64,000 nucleotides of DNA from Aptenodytes patagonicus (taxonomy: Eukaryota; Chordata; Aves; Sphenisciformes; Spheniscidae): contig NC_134954.1 of NCBI RefSeq assembly GCF_965638725.1, positions 6,691,001-6,755,000 on the forward strand, written 5' to 3'. The translations under genes and the position numbers were made by a program. Shown here in pieces: positions 27,901-61,300 of the stretch. The notes beneath the pieces were generated by a model. It was not told the DNA's origin. It was given only the letters and a program-made list of their open reading frames with translations, and did not search any database. Within the stretch, counting starts at the first letter, position 1. Each line of letters starts with the position of its first letter.

Positions 27901-30900
27901 TGAAACCACAATAGTGTGTATGTGTACACATTCATTTATAGAGACAATTAAAACCTTACATACTAAAAACTGTGATTAAAATCATAAATCCTGCAGCAAG
28001 GAAAAAGAGCACAACTTATTTCATGTTGATTCCATGTCTCTTTCCGTAAGTAGAGAGTAATTTAAATATTTGTAAAATCAAAAAAGAAAGATAAATAGGA
28101 AGAGGTGATGTATGCTATAGAAGTTAAAATGGGAAGAAATTTTTAGGCCATCACAGCTATGGTAATGTAACTATCATAAATCAAAATCTTGCTAGTGCAC
28201 TGAGCAGGAAAAAATATAAATTGATTTTCAATAAAGAGTATTTTGTTGCAAATATTTTCCACAAGTTAATTTTCTTACACCTACCCCAAAACACTCAATG
28301 CTTTTTGTTTCTCAGACTGTTGTGATTCAGTTTTCAAGCTGACTTGGATGGTAGGGAGCCATTTAAGCTTATAAAGTAAGATTAGTTACTATGTGCTGAG
28401 TAAAACAAACATATAAAGAAGATGTAACAGTGAATATTATGAGTTTTGGGATGTTATTTTATGCTTGCAACAACTGAAAAAGTGATTTAAAGTACTAAAG
28501 AGTTTATAAGGTAAGGGTACCTTATGAAGATGAGTGCTTGGCATTGCTACTGTGCTGAAGTAATATTTTAGTTTTGCTTGTAGCTTGATACTGTTAGCAG
28601 AGTCGAGTTCTGCCACTCACTTTAACTCAGACTCTTATTTTCTTTATCGAAGGTATACTTTGAACGTACTATCAGACCTTGGAGAGGGAGAAAAAGTAAA
28701 TGATGAAATTATTATTAAGTGGGTGAATCAGACACTTGCAAAAGCAAACAAGAAAACTTCAATTACAAGTTTCAAGGTAATCAAATTAATTTACTTTTCT
28801 TCTTTCCACATATAATCAGATCTGGGATTTTTAACCTGATCTGTTAACAGTTTGGTTTTAACAGTGGCTCTCCCATTGGCTAGCATAATTATATAAGGAA
28901 ATACTTCTGACAGTTTGTGAATCTTCCAAAGTATTTTACAAGTCTATTAATAAGAAAAAAAAAGAAATTATAATTGCTGCTGTAAGATTCAAAACAAACA
29001 AACTCAACAAAAAAAAGGCTAAACTTTCAAAGGGGCTTCTGTCTCAAGTTATCAATGTTTGGGCATGGCATGGCATGTATCATCCAGATTTTTGGATATA
29101 GACACTCTCATGCTTGTACAAACATGAAAGAACAATTTTGGAAATACTGGGGGGGGGAGGAATCACCATTTTTAACAACAGCTGGTCAAAAAGATGTACT
29201 CATGCATGACAGAGCCAGGAGAGGGAGCCCAAGTTCACTAGTGACATCTTTTGTTTTCATTGGCACTGCTGATGTGCAGCAGACCTGTACAAAACAGGAG
29301 CTTTTCCCATTCAGCAAATAGGAACAAATTGATAAAGGAAGCTTTCCTTTCACATTTTTAAAGAGTTAAACACGAAAGAAGTCATATGTATGTCAGGTGT
29401 GTCATGCTGTGTGAATCTCATTCTTTAGAAATGGTAGATTAATAACTGCACTTGCATGCAAATATAACATTGTTATACAGGTTCATTGTATACTCTGAAA
29501 CAGTTATGTCTGTGGTTCACAACAGGAACATAAGAACCTAGCACGCTAAATATTTGAGGGCTCACTGTGTTATGAAATTGAATTAGGTAAGCCTTAGGCA
29601 AAAGGTTATATCAAATAATTTTAATATATAAATAATTTTAATATATAAATAATTTTAATATATAAATAATTTTAATATATAAATAATTTTAATATATAAA
29701 TAATTTTAATATATAAATAATTTTAATATATAAATAATTTTAATATATAAATAATTTTAATATATAAATAATTTTAATATATAAATAATTTTAATATATA
29801 AATAATTTTAATATATAAATAATTTTAATATATAAATAATTTTAATATATAAATAATTTTAATATATAAATAATTTTATAGGAAAAAATATTTAATTTTT
29901 ACTCTAGAAGGTAACTTAGGTCTTCATCTTCTTAAAAGGGATTGCTGCTGCTTATTGTAAGAATATTATGCTGCTACATAAATTGTAATAATGGTGGTAT
30001 AAATAAGTTGAAAGTACAAAGAGAATCTGTCCCAACATCTTGCTTTTGGTATGCCTGTGGTTTTTGGGGGGCATTGGTTGCGTTTTTAAGGTAATTCAAC
30101 TGATGGTAGACCAATAAAGATGAGGAGCTACTGATGTAAAGTGACATTATTTAGTAACCTTTTACTACTGATTTTTGACAACATTCACATCTATATTGTC
30201 TTTCACAATTTGAATTTTTGTCTGTATTTTGGGGTTACTGCAGCAAGCAGATTGTGTAGCAGAGAAAGCACAGGTCCCTGATGTTTATTGTGGACTATGA
30301 AAGCAAAGTTCTATTGAATTGCCATAGTTCAAAGAATAAAAATGACAAGGGTGTATTTTTGGCTTACAGTCTTGGGGAGATAGCCCATGCATTCAGTGTC
30401 TTCAAGCAGATTTATATTACTATTTTTAAATTTATCATTAATGGGGTGGTGGCTCTATGGGACTTCACTGAATTTGAAATCATAGCTCTGTCCTGGTGGC
30501 GAAGGCAGCCATGTCACGTGGCTTACGTGCCGAGCCCCTGCAGGAACAGAGCCGGCTTCACTGGCGCTGTCTGCTGACTGTTGGTTTGACATCATCAGCT
30601 GCTTATCTGCCTTAACGCTTGGGAAGAAATAATTGCAGCAATAGCACTTGCTGTTTTAAGAATAGAAAACACGTCTGTATATTAAATACAAAATACAGAC
30701 TGCTCGTACTACCTCAGAATACCATCCAAGTTGAAAAATTATAAAAAGAGCGAGCCATAAACTACTGCAGAAAATAGTTCCATTACAAGAAAAGGAAAAA
30801 AATAAAGTAGTTGGGGAACGTAAATACCTTTTTGTTGTCTTGAAAGTCTGGTCCTTGGACTTCTTTCAAAGTTCCCTTCCTTCCTTTAGGGAAGGAAGAG

Positions 30901-31900
30901 AGGATCTTCCATTAAATAAATGTAAACCATTTGTATAATAATAATACCAACATTGAGTGTGAACCTTATCATTTTTTGATTGTGGAAAAGAACATTAGAC
31001 CTCATAAAAGGGGGGAAAATCTTCACATGATAAAGTAACAAAACATGCTGCTGTCTTCCAATAGGTATGTAAGATGTGCTGTAGGGTTTTTTTCATTGTG
31101 AAGACTGAATAATCAAAGCAAATTCCTTATACTAATCTTTTGAGTCTTTTCTTTTAGGACAAATCAATTAGCACTAGTTTACCTGTCCTAGATTTAATAG
31201 ATGCCATTGCACCAAAAGCAGTTCGTCCAGAAATGGTCAAGAGAGAAGATCTTTCTTACGAAGACAAATTGAATAATGCTAAGTAAGTTTTAAATGAATG
31301 CTTTGTCTTTCCCTAAAGTGCAGGAAATGTATGAATTCATGGTGTAATGAATGATTTCCTGATTTGTTAACAGAGAGAGATTACACTAATGTTAGTTGAT
31401 TTGTTTCAAATAGAATACATTATAAATTCTAATATTCTAGAGCTGTTTTTCTAGCATATTTAAAATATTAACTCAAATTCATGGCTGATATGACCTACCA
31501 CCACTCCACTGCAATTAGTTAATAACCTGCCATAATCCATATTGGTTTTGACAAAAATGCTTTGATAACCAGTAGCAAAACATCTGCCAATACAATTGCT
31601 AATACATGCTTTCTTCACGATAATGTCCATTTTCTTGTAGAGCGTAAATACTGACTGAACAGGAGTATCCTGCTATTAAAATCTGTTGTTGTTCTTGTGA
31701 ATCTTGGCACACTAGTAGATGTAAGGAAAATAACAATATTTATTTTCTCTTGTTTTCCAAGGTATGCCATTTCAGTTGCTCGAAAAATTGGTGCTCGTAT
31801 ATATGCTCTCCCAGATGATCTGGTTGAAGTGAAGCCAAAAATGGTGATGACAGTGTTTGCATGTTTGATGGGAAGAGGACTGAACAAAGTAAAACAATGA
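6889..31900 (+). CDS. PLS1: PLS1, plastin-1 (intestinal fimbrin), complete spliced CDS of 15 exons
   Basis: Plastin-1 is a calcium-regulated protein that cross-links actin filaments into tight bundles in intestinal microvilli and inner-ear stereocilia. The joined exons are 6889-6958, 10354-10517, 11794-11923, 13611-13743, 14648-14729, 16660-16825, 16921-17063, 18546-18641, 20207-20402, 25485-25563, 26722-26836, 27565-27698, 28653-28776, 31158-31282 and 31762-31900. They total 1896 nt: 631 codons plus TGA, against about 629 in mammals. All introns are GT-AG and all phases agree. Domain order is EF-hand 1 (loop 24-35), EF-hand 2 (loop 64-75), then CH1 to CH4 in two actin-binding pairs (roughly 122-240, 265-375, 394-503, 515-625). 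The start [13 protein letters not shown] is the family N-terminus. The expected alternatives, PLS2/LCP1 and PLS3, fit less well than PLS1 in the N-terminus and linker. No disruption is seen. The protein ends VKQ, slightly different from the mammalian end as I recall it. Confidence 0.97.
10354..10517 (+). CDS. PLS1: PLS1 exon, EF-hands 1 and 2 (codons 24-78)
   Basis: Acceptor TTTTACAG, donor GTAAGA. It encodes both EF-hand loops, [12 protein letters not shown] (24-35) and [12 protein letters not shown] (64-75). Both keep acidic or polar ligands at loop positions 1, 3, 5 and 12 and Gly at 6, so calcium binding should be intact. Intron 10518-11793 holds a 13-base C run at 11643-11655 and nothing else noted. 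Confidence 0.97.
11794..11923 (+). CDS. PLS1: PLS1 exon, linker between EF-hands and CH1 (codons 79-121)
   Basis: It encodes IIQELKSKD and the linker [20 protein letters not shown], which joins the calcium-sensing headpiece to the first actin-binding domain. Acceptor TTATTCAAG, donor GTAAGA, ending one base into codon 122. Intron 11924-13610 holds short A runs near 11992 and 12330 and a 9-bp inverted repeat at 12744-12767; no gene was seen there. Confidence 0.95.
13611..13743 (+). CDS. PLS1: PLS1 exon, first half of CH1 (codons 122-165)
   Basis: It encodes [15 protein letters not shown] followed by [12 protein letters not shown], the standard opening of a calponin-homology domain. Acceptor TTCTTTTCAG, donor GTGAGT; codon 166 (Cys) is split after two bases. 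Intron 13744-14647 has no feature I can name. Confidence 0.96.
14648..14729 (+). CDS. PLS1: PLS1 exon, CH1 middle (codons 166-193)
   Basis: It encodes [20 protein letters not shown] and then LTPFTVS, part of the first CH domain. Acceptor TTCCTTAG, donor GTAAGT, ending in phase 0. Intron 14730-16659 contains the minus-oriented CR1 insertion described separately. Confidence 0.95.
15424..15981 (-). mobile_element. 5'-truncated CR1 LINE in PLS1 intron 5
   Basis: Read on the minus strand, this ends in the CR1 3' tail (repeats of ATTCTATG, 15424-15442) and begins inside ORF2, so it is a 5'-truncated copy of about 560 bp inserted antisense to PLS1. Before the tail is the usual CR1 3' UTR text, including GACATGGTTTAGTGG-like sequence. 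It encodes the C-terminal tail of ORF2 downstream of the reverse-transcriptase domain, so it cannot move by itself. The tail frame is still open, suggesting a fairly recent insertion. Confidence 0.93.
15505..15981 (-). pseudogene. CR1 ORF2 C-terminal fragment, open frame
   Basis: About 158 codons on the minus strand with no internal stop, starting [20 protein letters not shown] and including [17 protein letters not shown] and [20 protein letters not shown], the standard end of CR1 ORF2. The frame continues upstream into unrelated intron sequence to 16131, which is chance. The fragment lacks the endonuclease and the reverse-transcriptase catalytic core. Confidence 0.9.
16660..16825 (+). CDS. 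PLS1: PLS1 exon, CH1 end (codons 194-248)
   Basis: It starts [20 protein letters not shown] and ends in the very conserved [20 protein letters not shown] helix of CH1. Acceptor CCAAATAG, donor GTAAGA. The next intron is only 95 bp (16826-16920), the shortest in the gene. Confidence 0.97.
16921..17063 (+). CDS. PLS1: PLS1 exon, start of CH2 (codons 249-296)
   Basis: It encodes [17 protein letters not shown], then [19 protein letters not shown], the inter-CH linker and first CH2 helix. Acceptor TTGCTTTTAG, donor GTATGT, phase 0 at the end. Intron 17064-18545 shows nothing identifiable. Confidence 0.97.
18546..18641 (+). CDS. PLS1: PLS1 exon, CH2 middle (codons 297-328)
   Basis: It encodes [20 protein letters not shown] and ends at SGFH, a symmetric 32-codon exon. 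The variable loop after the PKG residues differs from mammals, as is usual for plastins. Acceptor TTGTTTTAG, donor GTAAGT. Intron 18642-20206 shows only AT-rich sequence. Confidence 0.95.
20207..20402 (+). CDS. PLS1: PLS1 exon, CH2 end (codons 329-393)
   Basis: It encodes [19 protein letters not shown] and then [20 protein letters not shown], a hallmark plastin motif closing actin-binding domain 1. Acceptor CTTTTTTCTTTTAG, donor GTACTC (weak beyond +3). Intron 20403-25484 is the longest in PLS1 (5 kb). It holds a T12-C8-TAG tract at 22173-22195 that mimics a splice acceptor and a T/G homopolymer junction near 25394-25416, but no exon I recognise. Confidence 0.96.
25485..25563 (+). CDS. PLS1: PLS1 exon, start of CH3 (codons 394-419)
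   Basis: It encodes [20 protein letters not shown], the beginning of the third CH domain. Acceptor CACCATAG, donor GTAAGG; the Ser codon is split AG|T. Intron 25564-26721 has nothing I can name. Confidence 0.95.
26722..26836 (+). CDS. PLS1: PLS1 exon, CH3 middle (codons 420-458)
   Basis: It encodes [20 protein letters not shown] and ends [12 protein letters not shown], typical CH3 residues. Acceptor CTGGTTTAG, donor GTGGGT. Intron 26837-27564 shows no feature. Confidence 0.95.
27565..27698 (+). CDS. PLS1: PLS1 exon, CH3 end (codons 459-502)
   Basis: It encodes [20 protein letters not shown] and then [12 protein letters not shown], the last helix of CH3. Acceptor TATTTTTAG, donor GTAAGC. Intron 27699-28652 begins with a short TG/TATG-rich microsatellite at 27728-27775. 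Confidence 0.96.
27728..27775. repeat. TG/TATG-rich microsatellite
   Basis: An imperfect run of TG, TATG and CTGTG units in PLS1 intron 12, just 3' of the CH3-ending exon. Ordinary simple repeat, likely variable in length. Confidence 0.75.
28653..28776 (+). CDS. PLS1: PLS1 exon, start of CH4 (codons 503-544)
   Basis: It encodes [20 protein letters not shown] and then [12 protein letters not shown], the start of the fourth CH domain. Acceptor TTATCGAAG (short pyrimidine stretch), donor GTAATC. Intron 28777-31157 contains the AT minisatellite at 29613-29878. Confidence 0.96.
29613..29878. repeat. 17-bp AT-only minisatellite, about 15.6 copies
   Basis: Head-to-tail copies of TAATTTTAATATATAAA with almost no differences, in PLS1 intron 13. 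The unit is 100% A+T and partly self-complementary (TTTAATATATAAA region). The near-identity of copies suggests recent expansion or ongoing slippage or conversion. The copy number in the assembly may not be exact. Confidence 0.95.
31158..31282 (+). CDS. PLS1: PLS1 exon, CH4 middle (codons 545-585)
   Basis: It encodes [20 protein letters not shown] and then EDKLNNAK. Acceptor TTTTCTTTTAG, donor GTAAGT; the Lys codon is split AA|G. Intron 31283-31761 has no feature. Confidence 0.96.
31762..31900 (+). CDS. PLS1: PLS1 last coding exon, CH4 end and stop (codons 586-631)
   Basis: It encodes [20 protein letters not shown] and then [18 protein letters not shown], followed by TGA at 31898-31900. The [11 protein letters not shown] motif is the invariant plastin C-terminus. 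Acceptor TTGTTTTCCAAG. Confidence 0.97.
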
Positions 31901-32730
31901 AGAGATGTAATATAACTTTCTGCCATGTTAAGCACGATGAATGCCTCACAGTTTACAGAGTTCTGAAGCTTAGTATAAAACAAGAAAATTTGTATGCACA
32001 AATATACTCATTAATTACATTTTAATAATGTGTTTATATTAGTTAAAATTTGATTCAATTTCGTAACACATTGATTATTTATGGGCGATACTGTTTTCAG
32101 AACATACTCATTACCAAACTAACATCACAGATTTGTACTGCTTTAAAAAAAAAATCACGCCGTATCAATCAAGCTTCATTCGTATTAGTTTCCATAGCGT
32201 TGTAAGAATCTGCATCATTTTACATACGTTATTTCAGGACCTATTGTGAAACAGTTTGATTTTTTTTTTTCTTTTTGGTGGGTGTTACTAACATGTAGTC
32301 ATAAGTCTCAAGGTGCATTCCAATCCTATTATATTACTCCTAACTGCACAAAAGTATCATCCTTGCCTTATTCTTTGAGAGCTTAACTCCTGTTGAAGCC
32401 AATGAGAGTCTTGCTATTGACTTCAATGAGAGCAAGTGAAGGCCTGTGATAATGTCTGGAAACTAATGAATATTGATAAAGCTGATGAAACTTTTTTGTG
32501 GGAATAATTTTTAAATATATGTAGTAGTTTTGTTCTGTTATCTAGCAGGAGCTTTTATGGTCTGTGTCTTAAGAAAGAACAGCAAATAGTAAGCAGAAAT
32601 GTAATCGTGTCATTATTAGGTCTGTATATGCATTAGCTTTTGCAGTTGGACTAAACATCTGATTTTTTTTTTTTAATTTTTCATAAAATATTGTATAAGA
32701 AAACAATAAAGAGCTGGCTAGTCCAGTTTG
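31901..32730 (+). other. PLS1: PLS1 3' UTR with poly(A) signal
   Basis: AT-rich sequence following the stop. A canonical AATAAA at 32705-32710 is the likely main poly(A) signal; another at 32942-32947 could give a longer form. The UTR contains an imperfect inverted repeat at 32386-32437 with the GACTTCAATG motif. The exact cleavage site is inferred. Confidence 0.6.
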
Positions 32731-34260
32731 GGGTTTCACATTAATGTATTGCATTTCCTCATAGATTGCTCCTTTGATTTTTCCCAAAGTGTGTATCATG
32801 TGTGCAGAGGTTTTGTCTAGAAAGACTGGTGCATTATCTGGATGATATGAAGTCCATAATTATTTTCTTATTAAAGTAAGTATTTGTACTCCTTTCTCTG
32901 CAGCCATAAATTTTCACCAAACATTCTGGAGCTGGACGTTTAATAAAGTTGTTACCAGAAGCCAAACAGTAAGAAAGAAAGAAAACTAAATAAAAATGAA
33001 AGTGTTTTTTTTTTTTAAAGTATGAAGCTGCTACTTTCTCTCTCAGCTCCTGAAAACAGTCCGAAGTGTGGCAAAACCCAAGAATCATGATGAGTGAACA
33101 GCTGGACTAAGCCTTACATCTTAGTATCTTGCACAACATATTAACAGAAAGAAGATGCATCCATTTGGTTTCTATTATATAAGGGGATACTGGGAGCTGA
33201 GAGAAGTCAGTGCTTGGATTTAGATCCATTTGTCTCTGTTCACTGGTTTGGATTGTCTGGACAAGAATTAGTTATTAACATTTGATAGTTACTTGGTTTC
33301 TGTTCCCAGTTCCAAACGATGGCCGAGTATTTTACAGAATTTGAGTTCTTTGCCCTGATTCTGGAGACAAATCAGTCTTAGTCCTCATTCAAGATAGGCT
33401 AAATTGAGGCTTACTTAATCTCTATACTGCAAGATAAATGATCTCCTCTTGAGATACACAGTTCTAAAGTATTTACCTGCCCAGGCACTCAGCAACTTAC
33501 TCTGTAAGGGTCAGTATTTACTGTTGTGTAGACTAATGCTGTAGTGTTTTGTTCCCTTTAGGAAAAAAATCTGCTATTTATGTGGCTCATTATTATATGT
33601 CCAGAATTATTTTAAACTTTGATTAAATTGAAGGGGGCAACCATCTCATGCTTCTCAGCATAAATGTTTGACATACAAGCTAAGAGCTACATGTTGAATG
33701 ATAAATGACAGCTAACACCATCTGGAAAGAATTGTCTTCTCAGAATAATGTTAGTTTTAAAGAGTGCAAGTGTTAACCAAACAGGGTTTTTCTAAAGGAG
33801 GGTCAGAAAACTGTGTGTCAGACTTTTAGTTTACATTAATCCTTATAGCTTAGCTGAAGTCAGTAAAGCTATGAACTCCGGTTCTGTGTCTCTACGTGCT
33901 GCAAACATACACTAAGGAAGTGTTTGTATCTCGTACTAGAGTAATGCACAAAAAATTAGTTTGTGTCTGGTAGCTCATATAATGTATAAATGTATTTTTG
34001 AAGTTTAAGGATAAAATGATGCATAATTTTAATATGAAAAGGGAAAACATAGGTAGGATTTTTAGAAGTACTTACAGAAGAGGAGAGTGAATGACAGACA
34101 GGTTTAACAAATATTTGGAAATTAGTGCCCTAAGCAGCTCCCTCCCGCAGCGTTCATGAGGCTGCACAGCCTGATGCTGGGGTGAGCAGGGCCGCAGTTA
34201 ACTGTAGCAGCTGGGAGAAAAACAGATTTAAGGGAAAATGGGGACAGTCAGTAGTTAGAT
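32731..34260. other. Intergenic gap between PLS1 and TRPC1
   Basis: About 1.5 kb of AT-rich DNA with no coding exon or recognised repeat. It includes a second AATAAA (32942-32947) and leads into the TRPC1 CpG island. Confidence 0.6.
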
Positions 34261-34264
34261 GTGT

Positions 34265-56649
<22,385 letters not shown>

Positions 56650-58355
56650 GGCCTAACTTTTAAAGGAAAAGTGTGTACTTTTAGATACCTGTAGGTGAAA
56701 GTGTTGACCTAATTCTGTTGCCAGACCAAATAGAAAAGAAGATTATTGCACAATAATACATTTGAAAATGTGTTTGCATGAGTTGCGGAAGTGGTGGAAA
56801 TAAATGCAAAAACAGATACAGTAATTTTCTTAAGCTCTTAGTGTGTATATAAAATTTGTATATAGGAATTTTTTTAATGTTCCTCAGACTGTGGCTGTCA
56901 GGTGTCAAGAGCTTCATAACTAGCACAATGTGTTTATTTCTTCTATTTTTGCTGTTTGTTCCTTTTTGATACTTGTTTTTCAAGTTGTGGGAGAAGATAG
57001 GCTTTTTAAGACAAAAATCCAGCCTACGTTTATTTTTAATAGAAAAGTCAGATATAGAATAATAGAAAATTTCCAGCACAGTTGGAAATTATGTTTGACT
57101 GTAGGTTACAGTGCATGCGGAGACTGTATGGCTCTGAAAGAGGCAGTTCTAGTGCCAAGTTTTGTATGTTACCATTGACTGTATGCTAACATTTATAGAA
57201 TACAGAAAATCAGATCATCAAGACTCTTCCCTTTTGTGGGAACATTGACATTTTGAACTCAGACCAACCATTTCTTGAGTGTTTATGGTTATATGTAAGA
57301 CAATCAATTCCTGCTTGGATTTTTTCAGCGGTGCCTCAAAAGTACGTTTTACTATACATATTAAGATTGGGAACAGAATTTTAAAACTAACCTGTGAACT
57401 TTTAATGTTTAATATCTTGGGTTTTTACAATGTGGATGATAAATTATTTGAATTATTAAAACCTGTGATTTAACAAAAATGAGGTGGAGCACGTGAGTGC
57501 TATTGTTTGCAATGCTGAACAATTCCTGTGGAACACTGTACGCTTCTTTCTGTGAGAACATACGTTGTATCTGGTCATTGGACAGCAGTAGTTCAGAAGG
57601 GCCTGCTTTAGACAGGTTTTACGTATCCTACTTTTAAACTTGTCTTTCTTTTTTCCTTTTTTTTTTCCACAGTTGTTGCCAAGCTAAGCATTTTTTTTGT
57701 GTCAGGAATACTATGTTTTGTGAAAACACGTGATTTGACTTTGCTTACAATGGACAGTAAGGGCTTTGTGGATTTTCTGTGCTAGAGGGTCCTATATGGC
57801 TTTATATGCTTATATATAATTCAAGTTGACAAATTGTAATTGAGAAATGTGAGATTCCTGTATTTTTAATTATGAAATAAGTATATTTATGACAGCTGAA
57901 GGACTGATTGACAATTAATACTGTTATGATGGTGCTCTTCTAAAATGGTCTTATGTCCAGAAGGCGCAGGTAGCCATAGTGGTCTTTGACTACAGTTGAT
58001 TTGGGGAGGTTGATAGAGTGGAGGCTTACATGAATGTTTACTTTTTTGAAGGAATTCTTATAAAACTCTTTTCTTGTAAAGGTAATATATTTTCTGTACT
58101 ATGAAATTATGTATATCTGAACTAGGTTTTAATACTCTGCTTCCAGAAGTCTTATAGTATAGACATATTCTGTTGGCTTTTCACGTGAATAAGAAGCTAA
58201 CCTCTTGTGTTCAAAGCAAAGAGGATCACTGAATTTTGTATTTGGACTCAGATTTCATGTTTGAATAATACACCAATCTAAAAACTATGTGCTGTGTATG
58301 CTATGTATATCCAAGAAAGGAAGCAGACAAATAAAAGCTCTTTGAAAAATACGGT
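56650..58355 (+). other. TRPC1: TRPC1 3' UTR with several poly(A) signals
   Basis: About 1.7 kb of AT-rich non-coding sequence after the stop. AATAAA at 56799-56804 and ATTAAA at 57455-57460 are candidate proximal signals. AATAAA at 58330-58335 is the likely distal one. Lengths are inferred from the signals alone. Confidence 0.6.
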
Positions 58356-58359
58356 TGTA

Positions 58360-61300
58360 TTAATATTAGTCATATTTGAAACACATTGTATCAGGTACCA
58401 CATTGAAAGTAATTTCTTTGTCATGTTAAGATAATAAGTTTAAGGAAGGTAGCTGGTATTAATGTGTTATTACCTTTTTTCCTTGTGGAACCATCCTGTT
58501 AACTTGAAGTTCATTTAAATGGCTTCATGCAGTGCCATGAAGTGATGCCTGAGCTAGTTCCAAACAAGCTAGACTGGATTCTAGATGCAGTGTCAGCTGC
58601 TTGGCACTCAGCTCACACCGATTAGTTCTTCGGGGGAGCTGGGTATGTTTATCTGTATGAAGCAGCATGCTAATGTAGCTGCCCCGGGAAGGGGTTGAGT
58701 CACCATCCCTGGAGGTGTTTAAAAGACCTGTAGATGTGGCGCTTAAGGGACATGGTTTGGTGGTGGACTCGGCAGTGCCAGGTTAACGGCTGGACTTGAT
58801 GATCTTAAAGGTCTTTTCCAACCTGAACGATTCTCTGATTCTCATTGCTTTCGATATGTTAAACAGAGTCACTCAGAGCTAGCTCGGTCATTGTCACGTG
58901 GCGCTGCGTTCTACTACAGTGTAGACGTGTCCTTGGGAGGAATTGTCTTATTTCAAGGTGCTTGGGGGGGGGGTTGGATTGGATCTGGGGGTTGCAGAGT
59001 TTTCATTTGTCCCTGGAAGGCCTACCTGTAAAGTGATAGATACCAGAGAGAGAGGAGTTCGTTCTCTGTAGTACCTTAGTTGTGTGACACTTCGCATCTC
59101 TGCCTTGTTTGAAAGCTGTTGCAGTCTTCCCATCTACTTGGCTACTAATCAATACCGAGTGCTTTCTACTGTGTAGTCAATCTTGTCTTATCATTTAGAT
59201 TTTCGTAGTTCACGTGTATTAAACATGCTATTTCTTTCTCATTTGGCAATTTAATACTGGCTGTTCCAGAAGTAGTCTGCAGATGTTGGGGCTCCGAGGT
59301 CTCCCTTATGCACGCTCACAGAACGGTTCTGGGCATGCACAGAGACAAAATTTTAGGTGTCTTGTGTTACTTCTTTAAACTGGGATGTCAAAAAATAGAA
59401 AAGTTTGGAGAAGCTGGAGTTGACTCGGCTATAGGATTCAGAATTTCTTTGTACACATTTTAGTGCAAGTCATGGAAGGACTAAGTGGGGTTTTTGAGAC
59501 TACTGAAAAATGTTGATTTTTCTTTCCTTTCATCTTAATGTCTGTTTTGTCTTAGAGCTAACTTTGCCTTGATGAATGAAAAATGGAGATGGAAATTTTT
59601 GCGCTATCTCCATTTGCAGCAGAAAGGTCAAAACCATTCACTACTGAAAGTCAGCTTACTTTATGCTCTTGCTAAACTGTGGTTTTGATTATTATTTCCG
59701 TTGAAATGATTTCAGAAATTGTACTGCGGTTAGGTAATTTTGGTTCTGTTTGGTTGCAGGTTGGATTTTAAATGTCTGAAGTTTACAGTCACTACACCTG
59801 CTTTTAAAAACTTGTAATAATTGTTACCTATGTTTTGTGACCGATTCTTACTTGAGAAAACTGGCACTGCTCTGTGTTTCTTTAAGTCCTGGCTCCTGTT
59901 CCCTGTTGCAGGGCTGCTGCTGTCAGTGCTTTGATCTGGGAAAGAAACTGGTCTAAAGGGGGTGTTGAGAAGAGCGGGCAGGAGCTTTCCCTACCTACCA
60001 TTTGGGAGAGGAGGAGCAGGCTGCCAGACTCTTCCTGCCTCACTGAAAGCAGTTGCGTGACAGATGGTCATGTCATCATAAATAAAAATAGATTATCGTA
60101 GTTCTAGACCGTTCCGAGCAAGATTTCCACGTTGCTTCTCCCCAGGCTGCTGCTGAGAAATGCGGAGAGCACCGTGCATAAAGCCCCTTAATCTGCATAG
60201 GAATCAATACTGGAAAATTAAAATTACAACTGAAAAATTTTAAAGTGACAGAATTACATCTGCTTTGCAAACGAATGTTGCTGTCATTTCCATAGAGAAA
60301 CGCTGTTTGGTTTAGTCAGTAAGGCAAAGGCCTGGCGATCTGTACAGGGTGGTTACAGCACTGAGCTCTTTGAGGTGAGCTGCCAGCGCAGCCTTTTTGT
60401 ACCTTTGTGCCTCCCTCTGATTCTTTTCTCTCCTGCCTAGCTACCCGTTAAGTCTTTGGAACAGATGCTGCTGCGCTACTGAGTGGGGCTGTGGCAGCAC
60501 CTCCTGGCATTACATGCGAGAATCGATAATTGAAGAAGAACGGCAATCCACATTCCACTACTGAAATAAGCGATGAGTACTTCGAGTAAGGGCTGTGTCT
60601 TTCGTTGCAGTTTCCTGCCCACGGTTACAGATGATCAGAAGACCTCTGCTATGGTATTTATATATGAGGAAAACAAGTACTTAAAGGGATCTTAGATTTT
60701 GTTCCATCCAGGTCATTTTTATTAGTGTTCAAGTTCTACCCAGTTTGAAAAGCATGTATTTCATACCTGCTTTTGACCAAAATGTTCTTCAGCTCCTCAG
60801 TATTAATCTTTACCTATAATTTGTTTCTACTTCTCTGTCTTCGGTTATAACCTTTCAGTTTCAGAGTAACAAATAACTGTATGCAACAGACAGACCTGAC
60901 AAAGATCCATTAACACTGTAACACTGTCTAACTGCTTCCAGCCTGTTCCTTCCCTTCTTCTCAAAACAGCCACTTGTTCAACCTTTTGCATATAGGAATG
61001 AAATAAATTTGACAGAGATGCTACTATTTACACTACTGGTGCCAGACTGAGCATTGCTGTATTGTCCGTCCTTTCACAGTAGAGACAAAAGACACACTAC
61101 TTGCGTGTGTACTTTACTGCCACTAAATTAATTCCTTCCTACCTCCTCCCTAATTACCTTACGGAACTTAATAGTGACATTTACTAACTGGATTATAGCC
61201 ATCAGCGGAGAAAAGCACAGTGCTGTTTTACAGTTGTCTAATTCTTTGAAGAGTAAATCCAGTTTCTGTTCAAATCAATGATTCACCGACTTCAATGGAA

